Below the pieces are notes generated by a model. That model did no database searches. It had not been told where the DNA came from and was given only the letters and a program-made list of their open reading frames with translations. The position numbers were made by a program, and so were the translations under genes. A stretch of DNA of 48,018 bases from Prochlorococcus sp. AG-355-I20 (lineage in GTDB: Bacteria > Cyanobacteriota > Cyanobacteriia > PCC-6307 > Cyanobiaceae). The stretch spans positions 1 through 48,018 of the forward strand of contig QCDM01000009.1 of assembly GCA_003280895.1 (NCBI GenBank), given 5' to 3'. Shown piece by piece: positions 28,385 to 38,847 of the stretch (position 1 is its first letter; each line of letters starts with the position of its first letter).

Positions 28385-28921
28385 TCATTTATTTTGAAGA
28401 TAATTGTCAGGTCCAATAGTTGATAACTTACTATTTTTAGTTCTTACCTGTGTATGTAGATTTTCTCTGAATTCTTTTAAAGTTTTCTTTATGGATGCAT
28501 CAAATAAACTGATCATCTCTATTGCTAATAATCCAGCATTCTGAGCTCCATTAATTGCAACTGTTGCAACTGGAATCCCAGCGGGCATTTGAACGATTGA
28601 TAAAAGAGAATCAATCCCCTTAAGTGTCTTACTCTCTACTGGTACTCCAATAATAGGAATACAAGTTATGGATGCCAGCATTCCTGGAAGATGAGCAGCA
28701 CCACCAGCACCGGCAATTATTACTTTTATGTTTTCTGATTCTGCATTTTTTGCATATTCCATCATTTCAATAGGTGTTCGATGAGCAGAAAGTATACAAA
28801 CTTCAGTTTTTATTCCAAATTCTTTTAAAATATCAATAGCTGGTTTCAATGTTTTAAGATCTGAATCACTACCCATCACGACAGCAATTTTATAAATATT
28901 TTTAGAATTCAATTCTGACAA
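28385..28921 (-). CDS. purE: N5-carboxyaminoimidazole ribonucleotide mutase (PurE)
   Basis: PurE rearranges N5-CAIR to CAIR in purine synthesis. MGSDSDL (16-22), SAHRTP with His47, and AGAGGAAHLPGMLAS are the class I motifs. The start codon is TTG at 28921, since no earlier or nearby ATG gives a normal N terminus; the protein is 178 residues. It diverges from chlM. Confidence 0.95.
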   Translation of the reverse strand: MSELNSKNIYKIAVVMGSDSDLKTLKPAIDILKEFGIKTEVCILSAHRTPIEMMEYAKNAESENIKVIIAGAGGAAHLPGMLASITCIPIIGVPVESKTLKGIDSLLSIVQMPAGIPVATVAINGAQNAGLLAIEMISLFDASIKKTLKEFRENLHTQVRTKNSKLSTIGPDNYLQNK

Positions 28922-28942
28922 AATAACAAATCAATTCTTTCC

Positions 28943-28948
28943 TATAAT
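28943..28948 (+). promoter_or_regulatory. -10 promoter element (TATAAT) upstream of chlM
   Basis: A consensus TATAAT lies about 60 bases before the chlM ATG with no clear -35, a layout common in Prochlorococcus promoters. It would give a leader of roughly 55 bases containing the TGGCGCCA palindrome. Transcription start is inferred. Confidence 0.5.
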
Positions 28949-28963
28949 GGCGTGCAATTAATT

Positions 28964-28971
28964 TGGCGCCA
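28964..28971. repeat. Palindrome TGGCGCCA in the chlM leader
   Basis: An 8-base perfect palindrome, GC-rich in AT-rich surroundings, sits 16 bases downstream of the TATAAT element. A preceding GGCG (28949-28952) can also pair with the CGCC at 28967-28970. It may be an operator or a leader hairpin. Confidence 0.35.
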
Positions 28972-29010
28972 GTTAGTTAGTATAAAAAGAATAAATTTTC
29001 AAAGAATATT

Positions 29011-29709
29011 ATGACGTCAAATAAAATTATCGAAAAAAGTGAAGTTAGGGAGTATTTTAATGGTACTGGCTTTGAAAGATGGAATAAAATTTATAGCAAA
29101 TCTGATGAAATTAATACAGTTCAGAAAAATATTAGGAAAGGTCATCAAAAAACTGTAGATGATGTAGTCTCGTATATCAAAAATTATCCTGAACTAACAA
29201 AAAAAAGTTATTGTGATGCAGGCTGTGGTGTAGGAAGTCTTTCCATACCTTTACTAAGACTTGGTATAAAAGAACTACAGGTGAGCGATATTTCTTCTGA
29301 AATGATTAAAGAAACAAAGAAACGCATTAATGAATTAGGTTTGAATCAAGGTAAAATCAAATATGAAGTCTGTGATCTGGAAAAATTAAAAGGATTATTT
29401 GATATTGTAGTTTGTTTGGATGTATTTATTCATTATCCTCAACCGGTCGCAGAAGAAATGGTTCAACATCTATGTGATTTAAGTAAAGAAAAACTAATCG
29501 TTAGCTTTGCTCCTTATACTCCAGTTCTTGCTGTTCTAAAAAATATTGGGAAATTATTTCCTGGGCCAAGTAAAACCACAAGAGCATATACATTGAAAGA
29601 AAAGGGTATTATTAATGCTGCTAAAGAAAAAGGATTTAAAGTGGTTAAAAAGAAATTAAATCAAGCTCCTTTTTATTTTTCAAAACTAATTGAATTCGAA
29701 AAAATTTAA
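29011..29709 (+). CDS. chlM: Magnesium-protoporphyrin IX O-methyltransferase
   Basis: ChlM methylates the propionate of Mg-protoporphyrin IX using S-adenosylmethionine, a committed step of chlorophyll synthesis. The SAM motif CDAGCGVGSLSIP lies at 68-80; VREYFNGTGFERWNKIYS near the start and the C-terminal FPGPSKTTRAYTLKEKG region are typical. Length is 232 residues. It converges on the response regulator gene with 4 bases between stops and diverges from purE. Confidence 0.95.
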   Translation: MTSNKIIEKSEVREYFNGTGFERWNKIYSKSDEINTVQKNIRKGHQKTVDDVVSYIKNYPELTKKSYCDAGCGVGSLSIPLLRLGIKELQVSDISSEMIKETKKRINELGLNQGKIKYEVCDLEKLKGLFDIVVCLDVFIHYPQPVAEEMVQHLCDLSKEKLIVSFAPYTPVLAVLKNIGKLFPGPSKTTRAYTLKEKGIINAAKEKGFKVVKKKLNQAPFYFSKLIEFEKI

Positions 29710-29713
29710 TAGT

Positions 29714-30442
29714 TCATTTTACTAAATGATTTTCAAGTGCATAACGAACTAATTCGGTTCTGCTAGACGTACCTGTCTTAATAAAAAGTCTACTTACATA
29801 TTTCTCAACATTTCTAATAGATGTTTCAAGCTGCCTCGCAATTTCCTTGTTCATCAGCCCCTCTGCTACTAGTTGAAGTACACTTGCTTCTCTTGGAGTA
29901 AAACTAGGAAGATTTATTTTATTTTCTGGATTAGTCTGGTTTTGGTCTGTGAGCATAGATTTTATTTCAGTAATTTGTTTTGCCATTTTGCTTACGTCAA
30001 TATCTGCGAATCGTGCAGCTTCTTTTAATAAACGTTCTTGTCTGTTGATTACATTTTTGACTCTTGCAGCCAATTCATCGGGATCGAAAGGTTTGGAAAT
30101 ATAATCATCAACTCCTGCAAGATAACCTTCTGTTCTGTCTAGGGTCATTCCTTTTGCAGTTAGAAAAATAACTGGAGTTCCTCCTAATTTTTCATCCTCT
30201 CTAATTTTTTCTAATAAAGCATAACCGTTGGCTCGAGGCATCATAACATCGCTAATTATCAAATCGGGGAAGACTGTTTGAGCTTTTTCCCAACCATCCT
30301 CTCCATCAACTGCAATAAATATTTCAAAGCCTTCATCTTCTAGAAATGTTTTAACAGCTGTTCTTAAACCAGGCTCATCATCAACTAATAAAATTCTTGA
30401 TTTTCTTACAGGTTCATTATTTATTAGATTAATTTCATTCAT
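29714..30442 (-). CDS. Orphan NarL-type response regulator
   Basis: An N-terminal receiver domain (about 15-135) holds Asp21/Asp22, the phosphoacceptor Asp65 in LIISDVMMP, Thr95 in FLTAKG and Lys117 in YISKPF, so it should be phosphorylatable. A linker leads to a LuxR/NarL helix-turn-helix (about 175-240) with FTPREASVLQLVAEGLMNKEIARQL and the VEKYVSRLFIKTG recognition helix. No histidine kinase is adjacent. The layout resembles plastid/cyanobacterial Ycf29-type regulators, but the exact orthologue is uncertain. It diverges from the cysteine desulfurase gene. Confidence 0.9.
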   Translation of the reverse strand: MNEINLINNEPVRKSRILLVDDEPGLRTAVKTFLEDEGFEIFIAVDGEDGWEKAQTVFPDLIISDVMMPRANGYALLEKIREDEKLGGTPVIFLTAKGMTLDRTEGYLAGVDDYISKPFDPDELAARVKNVINRQERLLKEAARFADIDVSKMAKQITEIKSMLTDQNQTNPENKINLPSFTPREASVLQLVAEGLMNKEIARQLETSIRNVEKYVSRLFIKTGTSSRTELVRYALENHLVK

Positions 30443-30501
30443 TTTTTTAATTCTTTAATTTGATTTTCTAGTAATAAACAGAATTTTATATACTAAACAT
30501 A

Positions 30502-31647
30502 ATGCTATCAACTCCCATACTACTAGACTATCAATCTTCGACTCCTTGCTCTAAAGATGTCGTTGATTCTATGAAACCTTTTTGGAGTGAGATATTTTCT
30601 AACCCTGCAAATAAATCTAATTTGGCGGGGATTAACGCAAGCGCTATATTGGAAGCCTCACGAGAAAAAATAGAACAAAGTTTATTTCTTAAGAATAAAA
30701 AAGTTATTTTTACAAGTGGGGCAACTGAATCTAATAACTTAGCCTTATTAGGTTTTGCTAGAAATTTCTATAAAAAAACAGGAAATTATGGACATATTAT
30801 TACCTTAAAAACAGAGCATAAAGCTGTTTTGGAGCCCCTTAACCAACTTAAAAAAGAGGGATTTATGGTTACAGAAATTAATCCTGAGAAAGATGGCTTA
30901 ATTTCAGAAGAACAATTCAAAAAAAATATAAGAGAAGATACATTTCTGGTTAGTGTCATGTTGGCAAATAACGAAATTGGAGTTATTCAGCCTCTAGAGA
31001 ATATTTCAAAGATATGTAAATCGAGGGGAATAACTTTGCACTCTGATTTGGCACAATGTTTAGGTTATATCGAGTTAGACAATCTTTTATCAGACGTAAA
31101 TATGATAACGGTTAGTTCTCACAAAATATATGGTCCTAAAGGGATAGGACTTCTTTTGATTGATGAAGAAATTAATCTTGAGCCTTTAATTGTTGGAGGA
31201 GGTCAGGAATATGGTCTTAGGTCTGGCACATTACCTCTTCCTCTAGTGGTTGGCTTTGCTAAAGCAATAGAGATAGCAGTTCTTAATCAAAAAAATAATG
31301 CTGAGAAATTACTTTTTTATAGAAATAACCTTTTAGAGGGGTTGTTAAAAAATAATTCTGGTTTATTAATTAATGGCTCCATAGAAAAAAGATTACCTCA
31401 CAATTTAAATTTGACTGTATTGGATTTAAACGGAGCAAAGTTTCATAAACTTTTAAAATCTAAAATAATTTGTTCTACTGGATCTGCATGTAGTAGTGGT
31501 GAACCATCTCATGTCTTACTAGCCTTAGGTAGATCTCTGAAAGAAGCAGAATCTTCAATAAGGTTAAGTATTGGATTAAGTACTAATTCAAAAGATATAA
31601 AACAAGCAATTCATATTCTTACAAATACAATCAGATCATTACGATAG
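30502..31647 (+). CDS. Cysteine desulfurase (NifS/IscS type)
   Basis: This PLP enzyme takes sulfur from cysteine for Fe-S clusters and thio-modified tRNA. The PLP lysine is Lys208 in SSHKIYGPKGIG, His106 stacks on the cofactor, and the catalytic Cys330 lies in the loop STGSACSSG. With a long Cys loop of this type it groups with IscS/NifS (group I) rather than SufS. The 381-residue protein is full length. It stands without isc genes; nearby rsmH converges. Confidence 0.92.
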   Translation: MLSTPILLDYQSSTPCSKDVVDSMKPFWSEIFSNPANKSNLAGINASAILEASREKIEQSLFLKNKKVIFTSGATESNNLALLGFARNFYKKTGNYGHIITLKTEHKAVLEPLNQLKKEGFMVTEINPEKDGLISEEQFKKNIREDTFLVSVMLANNEIGVIQPLENISKICKSRGITLHSDLAQCLGYIELDNLLSDVNMITVSSHKIYGPKGIGLLLIDEEINLEPLIVGGGQEYGLRSGTLPLPLVVGFAKAIEIAVLNQKNNAEKLLFYRNNLLEGLLKNNSGLLINGSIEKRLPHNLNLTVLDLNGAKFHKLLKSKIICSTGSACSSGEPSHVLLALGRSLKEAESSIRLSIGLSTNSKDIKQAIHILTNTIRSLR

Positions 31648-31660
31648 AAATTATTGGCTT

Positions 31661-32563
31661 TTAATTTAATTGAGCAATTCTTAATTTTCCACTTCTAGCT
31701 CTTTTATTAAGTTCGACTTCTTCTTCGGAAGGAGTTATTGGCTTTTTTGTCAGGTTTTTTAGTCTTTGATCATTCTTAAAACAACTTTTGACTAACCTAT
31801 CCTCAAGAGAATGAAAACTAATAACAGAAATAATACCCCCTGGCAAAAGCCATTCAGGTACAACTTGCAAAAATTTTTCTAATACTTCAATTTCTTTATT
31901 AACAGCAATTCTTAGTGCTTGAAATGTTCTTGTTGCTGGATGTATTTTTTTATATCTTTGTTTTGGTGGGAAGCAGCCTGCAATAGAGTAAGCTAACTCT
32001 TTTGTCCCAGAATATTTTCCATTTTCCTTCAAATCTAATTTTATTTTCCTAGCAATCTTTCTTGATAATCTCTCATCTCCATATTTATAGATTAGGTTAG
32101 CTAGATCTTTTTCATTTAAAACCTCAATTAATTTCTCTGCATCAACATCAAGCAAAGGATTCATGCGCATATCAAGCGGACCATCTTTTTGGAAACTAAA
32201 TCCTCTCTTAGGGTCATCAAGTTGGTTACTATTTACTCCAAGATCTGCAATCACAAAAGAAACTTTTTCTTTTGGTACAAAATCCGCAAAATTTGAAGCC
32301 CTTATATCAATCCTACTTTTAAACTCATCAAGTTTTTTTAATGCTGATTTTCTTGCGAATGGATCTTGATCAAGTCCAATTATATTTAAATCAGAATATT
32401 TTCTCAATAAATGATAAGAGTGCCCGCCTCCCCCTAAAGTTGCGTCTATTCCCTTAAGTTGATTGTTATGTATAAGTGGGTAATGCTCTAATGAGGCCAT
32501 AATCTCATCTGTCATAACTGATTTATGATTGAAAAAAGATGAATCAGATAGGTCAGTTTGCAT
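31661..32563 (-). CDS. rsmH: 16S rRNA m4C1402 methyltransferase (RsmH/MraW)
   Basis: RsmH methylates N4 of C1402 in 16S rRNA. The N-terminal FFNHKSVMTDEIM, the SAM-binding ATLGGGGHSYHLL and GLDQDPFA, and the ADLGVNSNQLDDPKRGFSF block are diagnostic, as are the HPATRTFQALRIAVN and SFHSLEDRLVK segments. Length is 300 residues. It is not in a dcw cluster here but diverges from ndhH, 38 bases between starts. Confidence 0.97.
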   Translation of the reverse strand: MQTDLSDSSFFNHKSVMTDEIMASLEHYPLIHNNQLKGIDATLGGGGHSYHLLRKYSDLNIIGLDQDPFARKSALKKLDEFKSRIDIRASNFADFVPKEKVSFVIADLGVNSNQLDDPKRGFSFQKDGPLDMRMNPLLDVDAEKLIEVLNEKDLANLIYKYGDERLSRKIARKIKLDLKENGKYSGTKELAYSIAGCFPPKQRYKKIHPATRTFQALRIAVNKEIEVLEKFLQVVPEWLLPGGIISVISFHSLEDRLVKSCFKNDQRLKNLTKKPITPSEEEVELNKRARSGKLRIAQLN

Positions 32564-32601
32564 AACTTTCGACTAAGATTTGTTTAGAAGTTAAATTTCG
32601 A

Positions 32602-33789
32602 ATGGCTCAGCTAGAGACTAGAACAGAACCAATGGTGGTCAATTTTGGCCCTCACCATCCTTCAATGCATGGGGTTTTAAGGTTAGTTGTAACTCTTGAT
32701 GGTGAGAATGTCATTGATTGTGAGCCAGTAATTGGATATTTACATAGAGGAATGGAAAAGATAGCTGAAAATAGAACAAATGTAATGTATGTCCCTTATG
32801 TAAGCAGAATGGATTATGCAGCAGGAATGTTTTATGAAGCTATTGTAGTAAATGCTCCTGAAAGATTAGCTAATATTCCAGTTCCCAAAAGAGCTAGTTA
32901 CATCAGAGTTCTTATGCTCGAACTTAATCGTATTGCTAATCATCTTTTATGGCTAGGTCCCTTTTTAGCAGACGTAGGAGCTCAAACTCCATTTTTCTAT
33001 ATTTTTAGAGAAAGAGAGATGATCTATGATCTCTGGGAAGCTGCTACTGGACAAAGGCTAATAAATAATAATTTCTTTAGGATAGGTGGTGTTGCATGTG
33101 ATCTCCCATACGGGTGGTTAGAAAAATGTATAGACTTTTGCGATTGGTTTGGTCCTAAGATAGATGAATACGAAAAATTAATTACAAATAATCCAATTTT
33201 TAGAAAAAGAATTGAAGGTCTAGGAACAATACAAAGAGACCAGGCAATTAATTGGTCTTTGTCTGGGCCAATGCTTAGAGCTTCTGGAGTTTCCTGGGAT
33301 TTAAGGAAAGTCGATAGTTATGAATGTTATGACGATTTTGATTGGCAGATTGCTTCGGAAAAAGAGGGAGACTGTTATGCGAGATATCGAGTAAGAGTTG
33401 AAGAGATGAGACAATCGCTAAGCATCATTCGCCAAGCCTGCAAAATGATTCCAGGAGGCCCAACAGAAAATTTAGAAGCTCAAAGAATGGCGACTGAAGA
33501 TAAGAAAAGTGAAATATTTGGTATCGACTATCAATATGTAGCTAAGAAGGTTGCTCCAACTTTTAAAATTCCTAACGGAGAATTATATACAAGATTAGAG
33601 TCCGGCAAAGGAGAAATAGGTGTATTTATTCAAGGAAATAATGAAGTTACCCCATGGAGATTTAAAATCAGAGCAGCTGATTTAAATAATCTGCAAATAT
33701 TGCCTCATATTCTTAAAGGTGCCAAAATCGCTGATATTATGGCAATCCTTGGTTCAATAGATGTCATTATGGGATCTGTTGATAGATAA
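32602..33789 (+). CDS. ndhH: NDH-1 subunit H (NdhH)
   Basis: NdhH (NuoD-like, 49 kDa) forms part of the quinone-binding site in the peripheral arm. [16 protein letters not shown] (15-30) is the signature; [15 protein letters not shown], and the C-terminal end GSVDRxx with Asp near the quinone pocket also match. At 395 residues it is normal. It is separate from ndhA-I-G-E and begins a short plus-strand pair with the thioesterase gene 9 bases later. Confidence 0.97.
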
Positions 33790-33798
33790 TTTCTTTAA

Positions 33799-34251
<453 letters not shown>

Positions 34252-34254
34252 TTA

Positions 34255-35457
34255 TTATTTTTTAAATTTATAGTTTATTTTTTCTGTAATGCTATTTTTG
34301 TTTTTAACAATCCACTTTTCAGGCTTTTCATGTTTAGGCCAACTTTGAGAAAAATTTTTTAATAAATTTAAAGAAATTTCAATATTTTTGTCATTTGTAA
34401 GTTCTCTAAATTCAACGATTACTTTAATTTTATTTCCCCATAATTTGTTAGATACTTTCGAAATATTGAATTTAATAATTGGGATATTTTCTTTCATAAT
34501 GAAATCATTTAATCTAGATTCAATTACTTCAGGGAAAACAACTTCTCCTCCTGAATTAAAGGCATTATCACTTCTTCCAACAAATTTTAAATAGTAAGAA
34601 TTATTGATTTGCTTAATTTCACCTAAATCACTTGTTTGCCACCACCCATTTTTATTTTTGAAATTTTCAGTTTTTAAAGAATCTATTATTTCGATTCCAA
34701 TTCTGGCTGATTTTATTTCGATTAATCCTTGTGCGTTAATTCTTATTTTTGTATCAGGTAGTATTTCTCCAACATTTTTAAAACCCATTAAGAATTCTTT
34801 TGGTTTTAAACTCGTAACCATTGCTGCTGTTTCAGTTGCGCCGTAACAAGGTGCTAATTTTATTTTTTCTTTTATACATTGTTCTGCAGTTTCGTCTGAA
34901 ATTGAAGCTCCACCTACCCAAATTAGATCAAAAATTTTAAGCCAACTAATTCCATCTTTTTGAGCTAAAAGTCTTTGTAATTGGGTAGGTACTAATGACG
35001 TAATCAAGTGTTTTTTGTTTTTTTTAAATTTAATTGTGAAAACTAAAAGTTCTCGAGTTTTTTTTATCAAATTCGGAGAAATATTAATACAATCACATCC
35101 CCAAGTTTGACTTCTAAAAATTGGCATTAATCCACTTATATGGTTCAGGGGTAAAGTATTTAAAATTAAGCAGTTTTGTAATTCAAATCCTTGCTCTATT
35201 AGCCATTGACCTGATGTAGTTGCAGATAATATAAGATTATTTAAATGGTGAAAACATTGTCTCGGTTTTCCAGAACTCCCACTACTGTTTAATATAATTG
35301 CTGGCCCATTTTCAGTAATTGAATCAAATGCATCTTTGTCTTCATAAAATTTGTTTTTTACATATATAATTTTATTCTCCCTAATTTTTTCAATAATTTT
35401 TTCTACAGATTGAGTTTCGTTATTTTCAACTTCAATAGTATGAATTTTATTTTTCAT
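34255..35457 (-). CDS. menE: o-Succinylbenzoate-CoA ligase (MenE)
   Basis: MenE activates o-succinylbenzoate with CoA and ATP. The AMP-binding P-loop reads LNSSGSSGKPRQC, and APCYGATETAAMV is the adenylate motif. The start is placed at ATG 35457, where it overlaps the menC stop in ATGA; another ATG at 35469 is possible. From 35457 the protein is 400 residues, somewhat short for the family, whose members run about 450-490, so the C-terminal domain is compact. Confidence 0.9.
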   Translation of the reverse strand: MKNKIHTIEVENNETQSVEKIIEKIRENKIIYVKNKFYEDKDAFDSITENGPAIILNSSGSSGKPRQCFHHLNNLILSATTSGQWLIEQGFELQNCLILNTLPLNHISGLMPIFRSQTWGCDCINISPNLIKKTRELLVFTIKFKKNKKHLITSLVPTQLQRLLAQKDGISWLKIFDLIWVGGASISDETAEQCIKEKIKLAPCYGATETAAMVTSLKPKEFLMGFKNVGEILPDTKIRINAQGLIEIKSARIGIEIIDSLKTENFKNKNGWWQTSDLGEIKQINNSYYLKFVGRSDNAFNSGGEVVFPEVIESRLNDFIMKENIPIIKFNISKVSNKLWGNKIKVIVEFRELTNDKNIEISLNLLKNFSQSWPKHEKPEKWIVKNKNSITEKINYKFKK

Positions 35458-36419
35458 AGTTGATCCCATATCTTTTTTGCTTCATTTAAAAATAGAAACG
35501 AATTAGGGAATTTATTCATTGCTAAACCAGGAACTTTTGGCGTTGGTCCTTGTAATTGTAGAGAAGATAAATGATGGAGCCATCTCTTTCCTATTCCAGT
35601 TTCAAATGAGGTACTTATAGATATTAATGCTTTTTTATTTTCTAATTCTCTTAAAAGCTTAACTGGATTATTTTCTTGAGAAGGCCTTCTAATTTGCCAA
35701 CCCTTCCACTCATCAATCAAAGTTGGAAATTTTAAAAGTGATTCGTCTAAAGCTATTGGAATTTTTTTGTTTAGTTCTGTCAGTCCATCTATATCATCAA
35801 CACAGAGAGGTTGTTCTAACCAATCTATATTTTTATTATCTTTCAAAATATCAGCCCATCTATTAGCTATGTCTCTTCCCCAAGAACCATTAGCATCTAT
35901 TCTTAACTTAATATTATTACCTATTTTGCTTAAAATTTCTTCTAATTTTGCTTCTTCCTCATGGTTATTTTTTAGTGCTACTTTCCATTTTAAGGTTAAT
36001 GATTTTCCAATATCACAATGTCTTTTTTTAATATCATTTAGATCTGAAACTACATTTTCATGATTTAACAATATGGCTGTTTTACCAATTTCATCAAAGT
36101 AGTAGTTTTCTTTAAAAATTATTTTTCCATTGATCTCAGCTAATGCAGAATTTATTGCAGATTGAATACATGGGTGAAAAATATTTATTTGCTCAGATAA
36201 ATTAAATTCCTCTATATACTCAGGGATCATATCTAGTTGTTTCGCACACTTTTTTAAGTCTTTTTTATGTAGCGGTGAAACTTCTCCAAACCCTATTTTT
36301 TTATCATTGCTTATTAATTTAATTATCCAACCCGATTTTGTGTGGTAATTGGTTTTAGAATTTTTTACTTTGGCCGATAACTTAAAGCTATAAGATTTTT
36401 TTTGAAATATTAAGTTCAT
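35454..36419 (-). CDS. menC: o-Succinylbenzoate synthase (MenC)
   Basis: MenC dehydrates SHCHC to o-succinylbenzoate. It belongs to the enolase superfamily: Lys in LTLKWKVAL, metal ligands Asp in LRIDANGSWG, Glu in WLEQPL and Asp in IALDESLL are all in order. The 321-residue length is normal. Its ATG overlaps the menA stop and its stop overlaps the menE start, each in ATGA. Confidence 0.9.
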   Translation of the reverse strand: MNLIFQKKSYSFKLSAKVKNSKTNYHTKSGWIIKLISNDKKIGFGEVSPLHKKDLKKCAKQLDMIPEYIEEFNLSEQINIFHPCIQSAINSALAEINGKIIFKENYYFDEIGKTAILLNHENVVSDLNDIKKRHCDIGKSLTLKWKVALKNNHEEEAKLEEILSKIGNNIKLRIDANGSWGRDIANRWADILKDNKNIDWLEQPLCVDDIDGLTELNKKIPIALDESLLKFPTLIDEWKGWQIRRPSQENNPVKLLRELENKKALISISTSFETGIGKRWLHHLSSLQLQGPTPKVPGLAMNKFPNSFLFLNEAKKIWDQL

Positions 36420-37333
36420 TTATTTAGCAAGTAATTAAATATTAATCCTGTGATTAAACCAATTCCATTAAGAGTTTGAAATTTTATTGCGACGAATTTG
36501 CAATTTTTTATTGCAGAAGGTTTTGCATACGAAGATCTTAATAAATTTATAAGTCTGATTGCTTGAGGGAAACTAAGCAAATAAAGGATGCAAAATACTG
36601 GAATAAATCCATAAACTATTGTGAAAAGTTGAAAAATATATATTGTAAAAATTATCCAAGGCACAAATTGAGAACCTTTTTTTGCTCCTAAGCGAACTAA
36701 AGGTGAATTTTTCCCATGCTTTTTATCTTCAGAAATTTGATGAAAATGAGAACAAAATAATACAAGAGTTGTTGCCAAGGAAGGTCCTGAACCAAGTAAT
36801 AAAGAAACTTTCCATGGAATATCTTCGAAGTAAAAATTAGACGGATTTAACGCAATTAAGACTGCAGAGTACGCAAAAGGTCCAAATGCAAGCCAGCATA
36901 ATGGTTCTCCTAAACCTTGATAGCCCAATCTAAAAGGAGGACCTTGATATAAATATCCTAAGAAGCAGCAAGCTGCCACCAAAATAAAAATGTTTATACT
37001 TGTTGATACTGAAATAATTAAAATTATTAATAAACCAATAACTAAAGATGTATATGCAATAAATGAAATTATTTTTTTATTTTTTACAAGATTTAAAATT
37101 GAATGGAATTTAAATTCATCGATTCCTGTTTCTGCGTCGTATAAATCATTAGTTAGATTTTCCCAAAGTAATATCAAAATTGCAGCTAAAGTAAATGAAA
37201 TCAAATTATAAATTTTTACCTCTTCATATTGATTGAGCAAGTAAGCCCCTGTTATTAAAACTGGAAGTATGGCAACAGAATAAAGAGGCCATTTTATTGC
37301 TTTTTTCCATAATTTTTTTTTATCTTCGTCCAT
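36416..37333 (-). CDS. menA: DHNA phytyltransferase (MenA)
   Basis: MenA attaches the phytyl (prenyl) chain to DHNA, giving the phylloquinone ring used in photosystem I. It is a UbiA-family membrane protein with many hydrophobic helices. The first Asp-rich motif is NDLYDAETGIDEF; the second reads HQISEDKKHGKNSP, less Asp-rich than in many UbiA members. GPPFRLGYQGLGE is also typical. Length 305. It is the first gene of menA-menC-menE and diverges from menF. Confidence 0.92.
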   Translation of the reverse strand: MDEDKKKLWKKAIKWPLYSVAILPVLITGAYLLNQYEEVKIYNLISFTLAAILILLWENLTNDLYDAETGIDEFKFHSILNLVKNKKIISFIAYTSLVIGLLIILIISVSTSINIFILVAACCFLGYLYQGPPFRLGYQGLGEPLCWLAFGPFAYSAVLIALNPSNFYFEDIPWKVSLLLGSGPSLATTLVLFCSHFHQISEDKKHGKNSPLVRLGAKKGSQFVPWIIFTIYIFQLFTIVYGFIPVFCILYLLSFPQAIRLINLLRSSYAKPSAIKNCKFVAIKFQTLNGIGLITGLIFNYLLNK

Positions 37334-37434
37334 TTTTAATTAACACGCAAAATTAGATAATTATTGAATGTAGTTTATAAATTGAGTTACATTTTTTACT
37401 TTATTGCATCATTTTTAGTTATTTTCAATAAGTA

Positions 37435-38847
37435 ATGAAAAATGATTTAAACTTAACAGATTTTTTAAAAGATGTATTTTCCTCTTTCGATAAGAAAGTT
37501 GAAAATTCTGGATTAGTAAGTATTTGTGTTGAGATTCCTTGTATTGATTTATTCCAAGTTTATGAATTGTTAATAAATCAATATCCGTTTTCTTCATTTT
37601 GGGAGGAATCTGATGGCATTTCATATATGGCTTTCGAGAAGTGTAAATATGTTACTCTAGATGGCCCAAAAAGATTTGAGGTAGCAAAAGAGTTTAATTC
37701 TGAGAATTTTAAAAATTTAATTAACTTAACTAATGAATCGCATAATTCTGCACTTTCAAAAATAATTTATTTATTTTCTTTCTCTGAAAATTTCAATAAT
37801 AAGAATTTACCTTCGGATATCCCTAGTTTGGAAGCCATTTTGCCAAAAATATTAATTACTAAAAGTGGCAAGAATTGTTGGTTAAGAATCAATGGTCATG
37901 TTGAAGGTAAATCATCATTAAGAACATTAATTGAAGAAATATGGACAATTAGAAATCAAGTTATTAAGTCTGGCTCAGAATTAATAAAATCATCTGGCTT
38001 AAAAACTAGTTTTGATTCCCCTTTTATTGATGATTTCTCACGCTCCTTAGAAACTTCTAAAACAAAAATGAAAAAAGTAGTAAATAGAGGAATTCAATTA
38101 GTAGATAAAGATATCCTCGAAAAGATAGTTTTAGCGAATAGGATTAAAATAAAACTTAAAAATAAATTAGATTTAGCAGAAATTTTAAAAAGATTTAAAA
38201 AGAATCAACCAAATACATGTAGATACGTTTGGAAAAGGAATAGTAAGGATATTTTGTTTGGAGCATCTCCAGAAAAATTATTTTCTTTCTCTAAACCTAA
38301 TTTAACTTTAGAGGCTCTTGCTGGAACTATCTCTACTAATTCAAATTTTAAGAAACTACTAAAAAGTACTAAAGACTTAAAGGAACATAATTATGTAATA
38401 CAACATTTGATTAAATCTTTAGAAGTTTCAAAAATAACAAACTTTAAAAAAAGTGATATCAAGGTAAATTCATTTGGAGATATTTCTCATTTGCAAACAC
38501 TCATTTTCTCTAAAGTTGAAAATATTTGTCCTTTTGAATTGCTTAAAAACTTACATCCATCTCCAGCTGTTTGTGGATACCCAAAAAATGCAGCATTGGA
38601 TTGGATAAACACTCTTGAGTCTTTTCCTAGAGGAAATTATGCTTCTCCAATGGGTTGGGTTGATTCTTCAGGCAATGCTTCATTTCTTTTGGCAATAAGA
38701 GGCGCAAGATGTATTGAAGAAAATATTGAATTTACTGCAGGTTCAGGTATAGTTTCTGGCTCCGTTTTAGAGAAAGAAATAGATGAGATTAAATTAAAAT
38801 TTGAATCTATAGTAAAACAGATATTTTGCGCTAAGAACCCTAGATAA
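37435..38847 (+). CDS. menF: Isochorismate synthase (MenF)
   Basis: MenF converts chorismate to isochorismate, the entry step of the pathway. The chorismate-binding domain is visible in [37 protein letters not shown] and [20 protein letters not shown]. At 470 residues it fits the cyanobacterial MenF. It diverges from menA and overlaps the convergent gshB gene by 8 bases. Anthranilate or salicylate synthases are related, but gene context favours MenF. Confidence 0.92.
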   Translation: MKNDLNLTDFLKDVFSSFDKKVENSGLVSICVEIPCIDLFQVYELLINQYPFSSFWEESDGISYMAFEKCKYVTLDGPKRFEVAKEFNSENFKNLINLTNESHNSALSKIIYLFSFSENFNNKNLPSDIPSLEAILPKILITKSGKNCWLRINGHVEGKSSLRTLIEEIWTIRNQVIKSGSELIKSSGLKTSFDSPFIDDFSRSLETSKTKMKKVVNRGIQLVDKDILEKIVLANRIKIKLKNKLDLAEILKRFKKNQPNTCRYVWKRNSKDILFGASPEKLFSFSKPNLTLEALAGTISTNSNFKKLLKSTKDLKEHNYVIQHLIKSLEVSKITNFKKSDIKVNSFGDISHLQTLIFSKVENICPFELLKNLHPSPAVCGYPKNAALDWINTLESFPRGNYASPMGWVDSSGNASFLLAIRGARCIEENIEFTAGSGIVSGSVLEKEIDEIKLKFESIVKQIFCAKNPR

